Assembly: GCA_002914805.1 (NCBI GenBank)
Contig: JXTB01000098.1
Coordinates: 362,991-426,990 of the forward strand
DNA length: 64,000 nt
Direction: 5' to 3'
Source: Parasponia andersonii
Lineage: Eukaryota > Streptophyta > Magnoliopsida > Rosales > Cannabaceae
Positions within the stretch are counted from its first letter, which is position 1. Every line of letters starts with the position of its first letter. This document shows positions 46,608 through 58,205 of the stretch, in pieces. A program made the position numbers and the translations under genes. The notes under the pieces are model-generated. The model worked only from the letters and a program-made list of their open reading frames with translations, had not been told where the DNA came from and did no database searches.

Positions 46608-47735
46608 TCTCCATCATGTGTTTATCAACTTTGAGTGGATATTAACAATAAATTGATCTTTTCATTTGTTTATTTATTTATTTATTTTTTTTTGTATTGA
46701 TTCATTTCTTACCAAAACGGCATAGTTTTGATACTTCGGTTGAAGTGTGTACGGTATAATTTGACAAATTTTGTGTTTCAAATTTTATATCATAACTTAT
46801 TGAGAACAGTTTCAAAACTTTAAGAACTGTTGCAATAAATTTTAAAAATAATCATTTTTAGAAAGAAAGTTAATGTTATTCTACAAAACAAATTACCTAA
46901 TTCATTCACCAAAAAAAAAAAAAAACCTAATTCATTATTTTAAACGAATTTTACATTTTTTGTTCAAACGTGGTCAATTTGATTAAATGGTGATATTTAT
47001 GTCGACACAGTAATTACAACAGTCCAAGTAACCATAATATTTTTTGAAAGACCAAGTAAGCATATATTAACCCTTTGGAATTATTATTATTACTTTCAAG
47101 TTAAAATTGGAAGCTGTATACTTGTAGTTACAACGGAAAGTAAGAAAATGTCTACTAAATTTTGAAATAGAGGATGTATGCTTTTGTAAATTACCCAATG
47201 TTTACATAGGTTGCTGTTCCAAACACATCACATCCACTTGATAACATTAACTAAAAATTCCCAATCCACTACATTTGTAATTTCTGATTTAATATAAGGC
47301 AACTTGTGTGATTAAACTCTCGTATAGTCACATCTTCTTGATTTGACTAAGTATTATTCAAATTCAATTTGGTACTTTTCATATCTTTCAAGATATAAGT
47401 CAAGCTCATTGGTCGGCTTGAGTAACGGACACGCATGAATATTTGCAATTCTTAATCTACAGACAAAAAATTAAGCATTAAACAATATCCCACACGTGAA
47501 TCTTGAAGTGACTTTTTTAATTCTGATCGGATTAGCTTTTACTCATTTTTCATTTTTGCCATCTTCTCCATAAAATGCCCTTGAAATCGAGTTTCGTTTT
47601 CGTTATGTATTTTTGTCCCTCGATTTAACGATACTCAAAATGGAAACATGCACCAAATTTGAAGAGTTTCGTAAAAACTAAAAATAATAATAAAGATGTG
47701 AAGTAAAGAAATGAATAGGAGGGCACTAAAAAAAA
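46608..47735. other. 3' flank of copy 3 and AT-rich intergenic DNA
   Basis: 46608-46980 is shared with the AMT fragment flank at 9540-10640 (minus strand), including CATGTGTTTAT and GGATATTAACAATAA. Beyond 46980 nothing is recognised. Confidence 0.6.
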
Positions 47736-48903
47736 GATAAACAGTATTTTATCCCGAGCTACTAGTTTTTTAGACTTTTGCCCCAGAACTATTTTTTTGT
47801 TCCATGAACTCCTAATGTATTATTCATCTGTCAAAAAAATTGATCTTCTGTCGAAGTCCATGTATAAATTAACAGAAATTGACATGTCAACAATTTTCTA
47901 ATTCTTCTTTAATTTATTTATTAAAAAAATTTAAACTAAAATCAGAAGAAAATTGAAAAAAAATCAAAAAACTCTCCAATTTGATGTCTTTCCCCTTCGC
48001 CTTCTCCCTTCTCTTTTCTCTGTAATAATTTAACCGAATGTTCAAATTTTTTTCATTCTCCTTCAACATCATCACAAGTCCCAAATATACCCATGTCCTA
48101 TTTTCTTCCCACACTTCAAAGAATGCTGCAAATTCTAAACCTAAACTAGCCAAAATACTTTAAAAAAAAAAAAAAAAAAGATAGTTTCCCTATAAATCAG
48201 CCACAACACTTAAAAGTTAAAACCCATTAATTTCTTTCCTTTTTTTCTTCTCATTCTGAGTTTCTTTGCAACTAGAAAGGAAAAATGAAAAAGTCAACCC
48301 CAAAATTTTAAACTTCTAAACAACAAAATGAGACAAATCTACACATTTAATTTAAACATAAAATTGAAACAATGCAATAGAGGCAAATCACCCAAAAATG
48401 ACAATGATTGAAGCCGAGTCATAAGGTTGGCCATTTTTGGACATCACCATGAGAAAGTTTTGAAGGTGGAATAGCATTGGTTTTACAAGACCCTACAAAG
48501 TCATTATGAGAGCACTGAGAGTGGGTAATCAATAGACGTTACATTTCTAAGAGCAAAGAGACCAACTTCCAGGCTCAAAGCTCTTCAGCTATGCAGAGTC
48601 GTGCCTTTTTTTTTTTTTTTTTTTTTTAATTTTTGGTAATGGAATCGTAGCTTATTAACAACTAGAAAAACAAAGATGAGGCTGGAGAAGGTGAAGGGGT
48701 AATTAAAAAGATGATACAAAGATGATTTTTTTTTTTGGTAAATAAATTAATAAAAGAAAAATAAAAAGTAATTATCATGTCACTTTTCCGTCAACTTATA
48801 CAGACTTTGACAGAAGGACCAATTTGTGACAACTAGATTATATGGGAGAATTCATAAAACAAAAAATTAGAAAATCAATGCAGGGGCACAAATATAATTT
48901 ATC
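47736..48903. mobile_element. Long-TIR non-autonomous DNA element
   Basis: The left arm GATAAACAGTATTTTATCCC, then CTTTTGCCCC, TTCTGTCGAAGTC, ATTGACATGTCA, has a reversed partner on the right: GATAAATTATATTTGTGCCC, then TGCATTG, TTCTGTCAAAGTC and GTGACATGAT. The inverted repeats are about 150 bp. The inside is AT-rich with poly-T runs and a 79-residue minus-strand frame (47914-48153) that has no family features. Fits a MULE-like or similar long-TIR element; the target duplication is masked by A-rich flanks. Confidence 0.65.
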
Positions 48904-49116
48904 CTAAAAGAAATTGAAGAGGAAAGAAAGTATAGATTTTGGGTTATTATATGCGAATTACTATGTCAATTAAAAATTAAATTGATAATTTATCCATTAA
49001 AAAATTGACTAGAAAAAAATTAAGAAATATATATATATATATATGCTTGTATCTTGATCTTTTCAAAAAGAAAAAACAATATATATTCTGAATTTTTTTC
49101 TAATATGGTATAATCT

Positions 49117-49619
49117 CTCTCTTGGAAATAGAACTGGACAACTCATCCAAGAAAATAGAAAATACAGAAAGAAATAGAACTTGACAACGAAAGGGTATAT
49201 AAGGAAAGATGTATTTTATTTTTTCAGGGAATATAAATGAAAGATTTGTAGGGCGCGAACAATATGATTCTCTCGAGGAAATAAATGGCAAATCTTTTAA
49301 ATTTCTTCTTCTTTATTTTTTTTTCCCCATTAATTAAAAAAAAAATCAAGAAAATTTCGCTATATCTATTTTGGTAATAAAATAAAACCATTAAGGCCGG
49401 TCAACAGCTCAAATACACATGATTTCTGTCCCCTCCATACATGTACATATTCAATATACATACATAAGTATGTACATAACCATGATATATAAACACATAC
49501 ACATACATGCACAAACTAGCTTGACCTTGATGGTCTGTGTATACTCAATATAATCATCTACAAGTAAAATTGTCTCGTCTTACATATAATTAGTACGTAC
49601 GTACTGTTTTCTCCTCATT
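49117..49619 (+). promoter_or_regulatory. Promoter and 5' leader of AMT1-like copy 4
   Basis: Duplicated almost completely at 16494-16982, so its conserved blocks stand out: GAACTTGACAACGAAAGGGT, ATTCTCTCGAGGAAATAAA, GCCGGTCAACAGCT, a TATA-like GATATATAAAC at 49484-49493 (about 130 bp before the ATG), AAACTAGCTTGACCTTGA and TCGTCTT. These are candidates for functional promoter elements or simply slowly drifting duplicate sequence. No nitrogen-response motif is claimed. Confidence 0.6.
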
Positions 49620-50933
49620 ATGGCATTTCTGTCAATATGGGAGAATATTGTAATACGAGATTCCATGTTCACCACCACGTACCTCATCTTCTCCGCCTAC
49701 TTGCTCTTCCTAACGCAGCTCACTTTCGCCGTGCTATGCGCCAACGCCTCTCTCCGATTCGCAAACATAATCCTCATCAACCTCGTCGCCATCTCCGGCA
49801 GCCTCACCTTCTACGTCCTCTTCGGCGGCGGCGCAAACGTTTTCGACGCTTACGATTCGAATCCCGAAGGCTCTTTCGACGAATACATGAGATTCTTTCT
49901 ATTCCGGTGCGCCTCCGCCGTGGCCGCCGCCGGTGTAGCAGCCGCCGCCGTCGCGGGAAGGACCCGGCTCGGCGCTTACCTCGTGTTCTCGATCTTCATC
50001 GCTTGTTTCGTGTACCCGGTGGTGGCCCACTTGGTTTGGTCGTCGGACGGCCCACTGAGTCCTAGTTCGGCAGAGTTGCTCTTTGGTTCCGGAGCGATTG
50101 ATTTCGCCGGGAGTGGTGTGGTGCATGTGGTGGGCGGGGTTTCTGGGCTTTGGGGATCTTTGATAGATGGCCCAAGAATAATGGGCTGGTTTAGTGCTTG
50201 CAAAAAGGCCTTGCCCATCATGGTTCGTGGTGCTGTGGTGGTTGTTTTGGGCTTATGTTTGTTGTGGTTTGGGTTCTATTTGGGCTTATTTGGTAACATT
50301 TTTGTGGCCTATTCAAGCGCTACGGCAAATCAAGTTAATTGGGCTTTAATGGGCCGAGCCGCCGTTGTTACTGCGATTGCTGCTTTGACCGCCGGAATCG
50401 TCGGCTTTTTGGGCAGACGGGTTTTGGTGGGCCAATGGGATGCACTCGATGCTGCTAATGGAATGCTTAGTGGCCTTGTGGCGATCTCATCTGGTTGCCC
50501 CGTGGTTGAGCCTTGGGCTGCAGTTGTTTGTGGGCTTTTCGCGGCGTCTATTTTGATTGGGCTCAATGTTTCGACACAAAAACTCCAGTTTGACGACCCA
50601 CTAGAGGCAGCCCAATTACACGGTGGGTGTGGCGCTTGGGGCTTGATATTCACAGGGTTGTTTGCCAAGAAAGAATTGGTCGTTCAAGCCTATAGTACTC
50701 CAGGTGAAAGTGGTGTAACAAGGCCCTTTGGTCTCTTAATGGGTGGAGGATGGGGTCTTCTTGCAGCCCAAATTATTGAGCTTTTGGTGGTTGTGGGCTG
50801 GGTTAGTGTCACGGTGGGCCTACTTTTCTACATTCTACACAAGTTTAGAATCTTAAGGATTCCTCTTGATAAAGAGATACAGGGCCTTGATAATTTCTCT
50901 TGCAATGGAGGCTACCTCGAAATTGCTTTTTGA
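49620..50933 (+). CDS. AMT1-like ammonium transporter, copy 4 (only copy open from start to stop)
   Basis: 437 residues, single exon as usual for AMT1, somewhat shorter than the ~450-510 of typical members. The extracellular N-terminal tail with its Cys is missing; the first helix starts at TTTYLIFSAYLLFLTQLTF. Pore residues seen: Trp140 (HLVW), Asp161 (GAIDFAG), His169 and His334 (twin His, both kept). Missing: the Phe of QWAFA is Ser99 (RCASA), and the WFGWYGFNPG segment reads WFGFYLG (217-222) with the second gate Phe and NPG deleted. The C-tail ends GGYLEIAF in place of the longer regulatory tail; no Thr stands at the GMDLTRHGG phosphorylation position (here GLDNFSCNGG). Its last codons and stop lie in sequence matching an LTR (see 50912). 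Expected in the plasma membrane, if made. Transport ability is doubtful. Confidence 0.85.
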   Translation: MAFLSIWENIVIRDSMFTTTYLIFSAYLLFLTQLTFAVLCANASLRFANIILINLVAISGSLTFYVLFGGGANVFDAYDSNPEGSFDEYMRFFLFRCASAVAAAGVAAAAVAGRTRLGAYLVFSIFIACFVYPVVAHLVWSSDGPLSPSSAELLFGSGAIDFAGSGVVHVVGGVSGLWGSLIDGPRIMGWFSACKKALPIMVRGAVVVVLGLCLLWFGFYLGLFGNIFVAYSSATANQVNWALMGRAAVVTAIAALTAGIVGFLGRRVLVGQWDALDAANGMLSGLVAISSGCPVVEPWAAVVCGLFAASILIGLNVSTQKLQFDDPLEAAQLHGGCGAWGLIFTGLFAKKELVVQAYSTPGESGVTRPFGLLMGGGWGLLAAQIIELLVVVGWVSVTVGLLFYILHKFRILRIPLDKEIQGLDNFSCNGGYLEIAF

Positions 50934-52436
50934 TTTCAAATTTTGATTTAATGAGGTCGAGAAACGAATTTTAATATATGATATCGCTATGTTTTGAAAT
51001 GGCACAAATTTTGAGACTCGTGAATAGTATCGTTTTGCGTACTACGGAATAGGTCCCATTCTGGGACCTAAATTAGACAAAATATATGTCTAACTTAGTA
51101 TTTTTGGATGCTCTGAATTCAGTGATTACCTCTATTTCTCCATCTGAGACTCCAGTGGAAAAGTCTCTTTTTCAAGTGAACTTATTGAGATCGAGAAACG
51201 ACCATCCGAGTACCCAAGTGACCAACATGAGATTCTTCAAGTGTCATTGGCTTGGTATAACAACCATATTGAGGTAGGGGATTCAATTACTTTATTTTTT
51301 ATTATTTTTAATAAAATTAGAATATGTTATGAAAAGTGAAATTTCATGAATTTATTTTATTAAATTATTTTGAATGATTATTTTAGAGAACTATGAATTT
51401 GTGAAACATTATAGAATGCTCTGGATATTTTACGTATGATTTGGTACAAGTTTTATATTTGGGATTTGATTAAATCATTAAAATTGTACTGTTGGATTTT
51501 AAAGTATAAAGTAGATTTTTATTTAAAAACCAGAGCATGTCTAGGATATTTATTGCATGGTTGTTTTCACTATTTATTGTATTGCACATATCATAAGATC
51601 ATACATGAGGTCCATCTTAGACATCGCAGTGTGTAGTGGGCAGCCATTGTTCCTACCTTCGGTGAGAGCCAGTAAACCCACGCGGGGCTTTCTGATTCTC
51701 CCATTCGATAGGTGTAAGCATTTAGTTGCCCCTCTGGTTTGGTAGGCATAGACACATAAGTGTCCCTAGGTATCAGGTAGAGAGTACTCAATACATGTAG
51801 TATGAGTTACTCTGGTTCGTGATAAGAGGATATGAGCTCATGAGAGTATTTGATTTATGATATGTGCACTATGGATTATTTATATGATTTCTCTTTATTG
51901 ATTTTGAATCTGATTCCTTGACGATTTCAACTTGCTTTTGATTAGATATGTTGTAAATTGTTTCAGAACAACAAACCATGTAGGTAACTTAAAAATAAAT
52001 GTTTTCCCAAAAAAGTAATTGGGTATCCTATTAGGCATTTTATGCTCACTCCCCATACTTCCTCCCTTTTTTAGGTATCGATTTAATTTGTAGTAATTAT
52101 TCTAGTGGCTTGGCAAGTATGTTTGGCATATGTTTGTAGTTCCAATCTTCTTCATTAGTTGGTTCGTACTCTATATCATTTTTCCTTTCTTGAGTCAAAT
52201 TTATTTAGCCAATATTAGTATATTTACTAAGCAGATGTATAAGGATGATTTCTATATTAAATCAAGTACTTAAAAAGAGAGAAGATTTTATATGAATTAT
52301 TTGAACAATGGCCTAGGATTATTGACCTCATTCATTAAATTTTGTGAATTGATAAAAGTTTCTAAATATATTAATTAAGATTTTTTCTAATCTAAAAATT
52401 ACTAAAAATTACAGATTTAGATTTCTAGTCGTGACA
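50912..52436 (-). mobile_element. Truncated LTR fossil, TGTCACGACC family, copy E
   Basis: From CTCGAAATTGCTTTTTGA onward it follows copy C from 34453 (CTCGAAATTGAGTTTTGA) to the terminal GTCGTGACA at 52436. The first ~0.9 kb of the family (in this orientation) is missing. It overlaps the last codons and stop of transporter copy 4 and has replaced that gene's original tail and 3' flank. Broken; diverged, thus an older insertion. Target duplication cannot be checked because one end is gone. Confidence 0.8.
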
Positions 52437-53167
52437 GTTCTAGTAACACCACAGTGAGCATGGAATGAGTTGTTCAATTCGGAGTACTGTGAGATCTCCT
52501 AGGACAACTTTTAGACCGATGCCCGCTTAGAGATCTGTCTTTGCACCATCGTAGATGCTTTCAAACGCAATACCAAGATGTGTTTTTTCCTTCTTCATTT
52601 TTTTTTTTTGTATATATATATAATACATTCCCAACCTTTTCTTTTCTCTTGCTCTTCGCGTGTAAATTAATTAGGTAATTTCTTTATATCTATTTAATAT
52701 TTTCTTTTCTTCTTTTTTTCATCTTCACGTACAAAAACTTGTTCGGCTCTCTTGATTTCACACCACCCACTGACAATTAGAAAAGGCAAGTAATAATCTG
52801 AATCCTTACGTTTTTAATTACCGTACGTTTTCCGTTTTCCACAAATCAGACAAGTTCGATCATGACTTTCGGAAAAGTACTAACTTGGAATCGACGCAAA
52901 AAGGTTACACATTAGTCATCAGCATCTGCATAGTTTATTTGCCTTGGGATACATAACTCAAAGTTGCACAAAGAAAATATACATCACAATGGTATATAAA
53001 GTGCAAGTCATTATATATCAAATATCACAAAAATTAACCATAATTGATCTTTGAATTTTCGAATAAACATACTTTGACTGGTATATACTACTATGATCCT
53101 AATTCATAGACATAGATTGCAGAGAATAGCCAAATGAACTAAATACAAAATAATCCGTATAAACCTT
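52437..53167. other. Intergenic DNA, 3' flank of RING-H2 gene 1
   Basis: No gene recognised. The 40 bases before 53168 (AAATACAAAATAATCCGTAT AAACC on the plus strand) recur before 59039, showing that the RING-H2 duplication included the 3' flank. Confidence 0.6.
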
Positions 53168-54037
53168 TTAAGTTGGCATGGCATATCGGCACATTGGACA
53201 CATATGACTAGTCTCCAACCACCGTACGATACAATGTTTGTGATAAAGATGAGAGCACGGCATCCGAACCACCTTACGATCATTAATATTATGAATGTCC
53301 TCAAACCACAATTTTTCCAAACAAATACTGCATTGTTGTATTGTCGTAGCACCTAAATCATCAACTTTCGCCTCCTTAAGTGCCTCGAGGGACGACTTAC
53401 TCGCCGGAACAGTCTTAAACAATTCCTCGGCCGACTCGCCAAAAGAGTGGTCGATGGCCTGCAAAAGATAATACTCCGTCCCGTCGCTAATGTTGGGTGC
53501 AATCATCTCTTCTTCGAAGAACGAAGATCCATCGTTCTCTTGCGAATCATCATCATCATCATCATCATTAGAGGGTTGCTGATCATTCTCTACTTCGTTG
53601 AGAAGCCCGTCGCTAATAGGGACCCCAATACGGTCACCTAGGGGCGAAGTCCTTCGCGTGAAAATGTTGACTGTGAGGGTTAGTACTCTACAGTTGGCAA
53701 AGTTAGGGTTTGAGGCCATAGCCGAGGCGGTGGAGACGATTTCGGAGGCAAAGGACTCGACACACGCGGTCTCAACGAGTAGGGAGATGAGCATATCCCG
53801 AGTAATGGATGGAGCATGTGCAAAGTACTCGCGACGGGATATTATGGGAGAACTTGGGAGTGTGAACGTAGATACGCCGTTATCGAGTCGATTGTTTAGC
53901 CGGAAGAGAAAGTAGTATTCGTTTTGGTCGTGGAGACGACCTAGAAGAGTTGGATCATTATCATCTTGATTTGATTGGACAATAAACAAGCCATTGTTAT
54001 TGGTCATAAGCATCGGATCTGAGATTGACGCAGCCAT
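53168..54037 (-). CDS. RING-H2 finger protein 1, probable E3 ubiquitin ligase
   Basis: 289 residues, one exon. The C-terminal RING-H2 (residues ~236-283) has every ligand: CSIC, PCSHLYHKHC and CPMC, with the spacing C-x2-C ... C-x-H-x2-H-x2-C-x10-C-x2-C and the W in VRWLE that supports E2 binding. Such proteins transfer ubiquitin from an E2 to targets. The N-terminal ~160 residues have no domain I recognise (motifs ISRREYFAHA and NPNFANCRVLTLT, shared with gene 2), followed by an acidic stretch (DDDDDDDS at about 162-170). No membrane segment or signal peptide. Soluble, target unknown. Start chosen at MAASISDP, matching MASSADP of gene 2. First of three local duplicates. Confidence 0.9.
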   Translation of the reverse strand: MAASISDPMLMTNNNGLFIVQSNQDDNDPTLLGRLHDQNEYYFLFRLNNRLDNGVSTFTLPSSPIISRREYFAHAPSITRDMLISLLVETACVESFASEIVSTASAMASNPNFANCRVLTLTVNIFTRRTSPLGDRIGVPISDGLLNEVENDQQPSNDDDDDDDSQENDGSSFFEEEMIAPNISDGTEYYLLQAIDHSFGESAEELFKTVPASKSSLEALKEAKVDDLGATTIQQCSICLEKLWFEDIHNINDRKVVRMPCSHLYHKHCIVRWLETSHMCPMCRYAMPT

Positions 54038-54094
54038 GATTGAGATTGTTCAGAAAAATATTCCAAGAGTACGAGAGTACTACTTGTTGAAACG

Positions 54095-54120
54095 CCTTAT
54101 TATATATAAAGGGTTTGATA
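54095..54120 (-). promoter_or_regulatory. TATA-like box of RING-H2 gene 1
   Basis: Minus strand CAAACCCTTTATATATAATA lies about 65-80 bp upstream of the ATG. Gene 2 has GAACCCTATATATATTG at the matching distance, and both have TATTCCAAGAG near the leader. Conservation between duplicates supports a core promoter. Confidence 0.6.
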
Positions 54121-54849
54121 AAAATCGGAGTCTTTGTATGATGATATGTATTCCAGAGTAAGAGATTATTACTATATATCGATAAAATATGTACAAGCTA
54201 TTGATGCCAACGCATTTATAGAATATGAAACAACCGACTAGGATATGCCTCCAAAGCCTAATAGGACATCGCCTCCAAAAAAATAAAAATACAAAATAAA
54301 TTTTAAAAAAAAACCGACCGTCTATGTATGTGTAAGCCCATTAATTACGATTCTAGTTGTGAAATTAGGGTGGTGACCCTTTTCTCTATCCTCATTAGTA
54401 AATGACCCCCTTTTGTATATTATAACTAAACTGGCCCTCTTTTAAAAAAAATGTACAGCTTTTTTTCCCCCTGAATCAGAATTCTTATTTTGATAAGCAA
54501 GTCACTTCGATTCTTCTCAAACAGTAGTACCTGAGACTTGCAAAGTAATTTAATGTTCACCTAGCTCACTGACATCGTTTCCTACTTCGGATGACACCCC
54601 CCAGGGGTTAGTAATTAACTTCTCCTATGGTGTACATTGGTATAAAGATTTTTATGCCATATTGAAAATGATGAACTACACAGCATGATTTCTTCACAGT
54701 GGATCTTCAAAGACTTTGGCTCGTTATCTTTGGATATTATGCATTCACTTTTGTTAGAATTAATATTCTTTTGAACGAACTTGTCTATTTGAAATATGAA
54801 GCATCAAAATTTCTAGAACCCCTAATTAATGAGACAATTCGGTCTAATA
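54121..54849. other. Intergenic DNA upstream of RING-H2 gene 1
   Basis: No gene recognised; a 62-residue frame (54699-54887) has no family features. Confidence 0.5.
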
Positions 54850-57715
54850 TTTTCAATAAAACGTTACTGTTTATTTTTCCTCGATAGAAAAGAGCATTGA
54901 ATTAAAACTGAACTTTGGATGAGAATGCAAATTAGGACCTTATATAGAAATTAAAAATGAGTAAAATATGGCATGGCCATTCCAGTGAATAAATTATACA
55001 TATATACAGGTTATATGAGATATTCTAAATGAATAAATATTACAATTCGAAAATAATAAGATAAGTGAAAGAGAAACTAAAGCCTAAATATGTGAAAATC
55101 TAAATATATACAGATTTCAAAATAAATTAAATAGCTTCTCCTATATACCCTCCGCAAGATGGTGCTCCGAGAGGAGAGTCCAATCTTGTTGTTGAGAGTG
55201 AGAAACCGTGTACGCGATAGAGATTTTGTGAGAGCATCGGCCAATTGGTCTTCAGAGAAACATTAGCAACCTGTAGAGCATAACTCTGAACTTGGTCTCG
55301 TATATAATGATAATCTAAAGCAACATATTTTGTCACGACCCAAATTCCGGGCCAGTGGCAAAAAGGAATTTCATAAATAAAAATTCATTATTTGTTTTAA
55401 AAAATTTTAAAAATCTCAAATTTTTAGGAAAACGTCAATTAGTTTCAAAATGATAGTTTCCGTAAAAATTCATAAAATTAATTCAAATTACAAATTTCAC
55501 AGTTTTGTGATTACCGTTAGACATAAATTGTTAATAAAAAAATTTAAAAATAAACCAAGCATCATTGCCAGTAGTCTCACAATTCAGCATAGTAATTATA
55601 CAGACCGAGTCCGTGTAACGGAGCCCTTTAATTATTAAAAATAAGCCAAGAAAGTAAACAATACTATCTTACACACTTACTAACAAGTCAAGGGGAAAGT
55701 TGTACCTCACTGATTCGATCTTAAGTTCCCGAAGTTACCCTGAGCACTACCTAAGAAGGAGAATAGAGGGTGAGCATAAAATACCTAGTAGGATACCCAA
55801 TTACCTTTTTGGAAAAATATTTATTTATAAATTCCCTGCATGGTTAGTTGTTCTAAAAACAATTTCACAATATATCAAATCAAATACGAGTTGAAATCAC
55901 CATCTGATATCATATTCAAAATGAATAAAGAGAAATCAGATAATAATCCATAGTGCACGTATCAAAAATCAAACAATCCCATGAGCTCACATGCTCTCAT
56001 CACGAACCAGAGTAACTCGTATTGTATGTACTCAGAATTTTCTACCTGATACTTAATCCCAGAAAATCAGAAGAACACCCATGTATCTAATGCTACCAAA
56101 CTGGAAGGGTAACTGGATGCTTATGCCTACTGAATGAGGGTAACAAAAAAAATTCTACATAGATTTACAGGCTCTTACCGAGGGCAAGATTAATGGCTGC
56201 CCACTAAACATCGTGATACTTAAGATGAATCTCATGTATGATTCTATAGTATGTGCAATACGATGAGTAGTATAAACAACCATGCAGTAACATTCCAAAT
56301 ATACTCTAATTTTTAATAAAAATCTATTTTGTACTTTTCTCAATATTTTCCAATTTTTATGAAAAATAATAGAAAGCAAAGTAATTGAATCTCCTACCTA
56401 AAAATGTAGTTATATTAAGCTAACGACGCTAGAAAATTCCTCAGTTGGTTACCTGGTTGTTCAGACAGTTGTATCTAGATCCCGATACGATCACTTAAAA
56501 AAATAAATTTTTAAACTGAGCCTCAAATTGATAAATGGAGGTTACTATTGAATTCAAAGTACCCAAAACAATAGATTAGACATATAATTTGTCAAAAATA
56601 AGTCTTGATACGGGACCAGCCTGTGGCATATAAAATGGTGTACTTTTTATGCTACGAAATTTCAATTTTGTTCCACAACGATATATAGTGGTATTTTATA
56701 TCAAAATTTATGTTCCGATCTTACTGAGTCCAAATTCAAAGTTAAAACTTAGTTTGGAGATCCTTAGCATAAATTAAGCCCAAAAATCCGAGAATTATAT
56801 AAATACCACGGATGAGAATTATTTAGAAAAATGTCATCTTTTTCTAATTACTATTTTCCACACTTACACTACCGTTTTTACTTCTACTAATTATAACTAT
56901 TCATGATTTTTAACTCTCTTTCACCTCATATATTTACCTTAGGTAAATAAATTATTTAACCAAAATAATTACATAAATATCACTTTTTTGCATAGTTCGT
57001 AAAAACAATAAAAGTGGTAAAAACTTATTAGAGATGAATTTTGACGTCTAACTACTTAGAAGTGGTCGATGACAATGAGAGAAGACCACACTTGCTGGCG
57101 GTGATGGAAAACGACGATGGACGGCACGCTGGCGACTGGAAAATCGAACAGCAGGCACTATTTTTGGAGGAGCAAAACTTAGCCACAGCAGTTCCATTTC
57201 CAGCGATCCAGGTTGAGTTTCTCTCTCCGACGAACAGTGCAAGGTGGTGCGTCAGGCTCATAGCGGCAGCGTGCAGTGACAACGAGCTTCACAATTCCAA
57301 CTATTTTTCCTCAATTTTCTTTCTTTTTCAAGAGCTCATCAAGTGAGAATTTGAGAGATTGGGAGGGTTTTAAAGCAAATTCAATAATTGTGGCCCTTAT
57401 TATTTAAATCCAGATATTTTAAATATTAAATTTTTAAAATTCTAAATTATCATTATGCCATTAAGTGCAAAATCTCAAACATAACTCTTTAAATTTCAGT
57501 GTTTACATGTTTCATGAAAGAATGAAAGGCTGGATTGAAACAAAGATTATAGCACTGATATTATCATAGTAGATCACCAATTGCTATGATAAAGAAACAC
57601 CCAATTCAGTACATAGAGAACAAATCCATCTCAACTCGGCAACTGTAATAGCAACAAAACGATACTCCACCTCAATTGAAGAGCAAGCAACAGTCCATTA
57701 CTTCTTCAAACTCTT
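54850..57715 (-). mobile_element. Second Ty1/copia remnant, split by LTR copy F
   Basis: RNase H pieces on the minus strand lie on both sides of LTR F: about 57530-57715 (SIEVEYRFVAITVAELRWIC) and 55127-55330 (YVALDYHYIRDQVQSYALQV). They are followed at 54850-55126 by what may be 3' LTR sequence. Only the 3' end of the element survives and it is broken. Different from the element at 31532-36960. It is bounded on the right by the MITE-like repeat at 57714. Confidence 0.8.
55331..57507 (+). mobile_element. Solo LTR fossil, TGTCACGACC family, copy F
   Basis: Begins TGTCACGACCCAAATTCCGG and ends CAGTGTTTACA; flanks TATTT (55326-55330) and TGTTT (57508-57512) are a 5-bp duplication with one difference. 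It interrupts a copia RNase H remnant, which fixes both boundaries. About 2.2 kb, diverged from copies B-D, close to the fragment at 29330 and to copy E. An older insertion. The frames at 57041-57346 and opposite lie in its GC-rich block and are treated as non-coding. Confidence 0.85.
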
Positions 57716-58205
57716 GTCATAATGTATTTTATGAAATACACCTCTTTTAATAATTTTTACGTGAATATACTTTTTTTAATTTTTAAATTATTTTAAATAC
57801 AAAAATACCTCTAGTGCTTATCTTATTTGGGTCTACATTCTGATTGGACCTATGAAGTCAAGTTGCTAGACATATTATCTAGCACCTCTCGACACTCATG
57901 TCTAACATGCTCTTGCTATCATATCTAGTGCATAATATTGAAATAGAGATCCAAATCTAGCTAGACATGAGGAATCAAGTTGTTAGTGAACTTTTCTAGA
58001 GCTCCTACCATCCTGTTCGATGCTCAATATTTAAATTTTTTTTTAGTCGAGTTACTAGACACTTTTGTCTAGATATTTCGACTTAAGAGTATATTTGTCC
58101 TTTTATACCCTTTTTTTAAGGGTAAAATTACCTAAAAATTATTGTGGAAGGGTGGAGTTTCTAAAGTTGACTATCAAGGAAATGTATTTCACCTAATTTT
58201 CCAAT
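57714..58205. mobile_element. MITE-like dispersed repeat, copy 2 of 2
   Basis: Partner of 8975-9535; see that entry. Here the inverted ends are clearer: left GAAATACACCTCTTTTAATA, right reversed GAAATACATTTCCTT and later AATAATTTTTAGGTAA. No coding capacity. Confidence 0.6.

Noticed and set aside
57041-57346. 101-residue plus-strand frame with overlapping minus-strand frames
   Set aside because: Inside the GC-rich block of LTR copy F, comparable to the rejected frames in the other copies.
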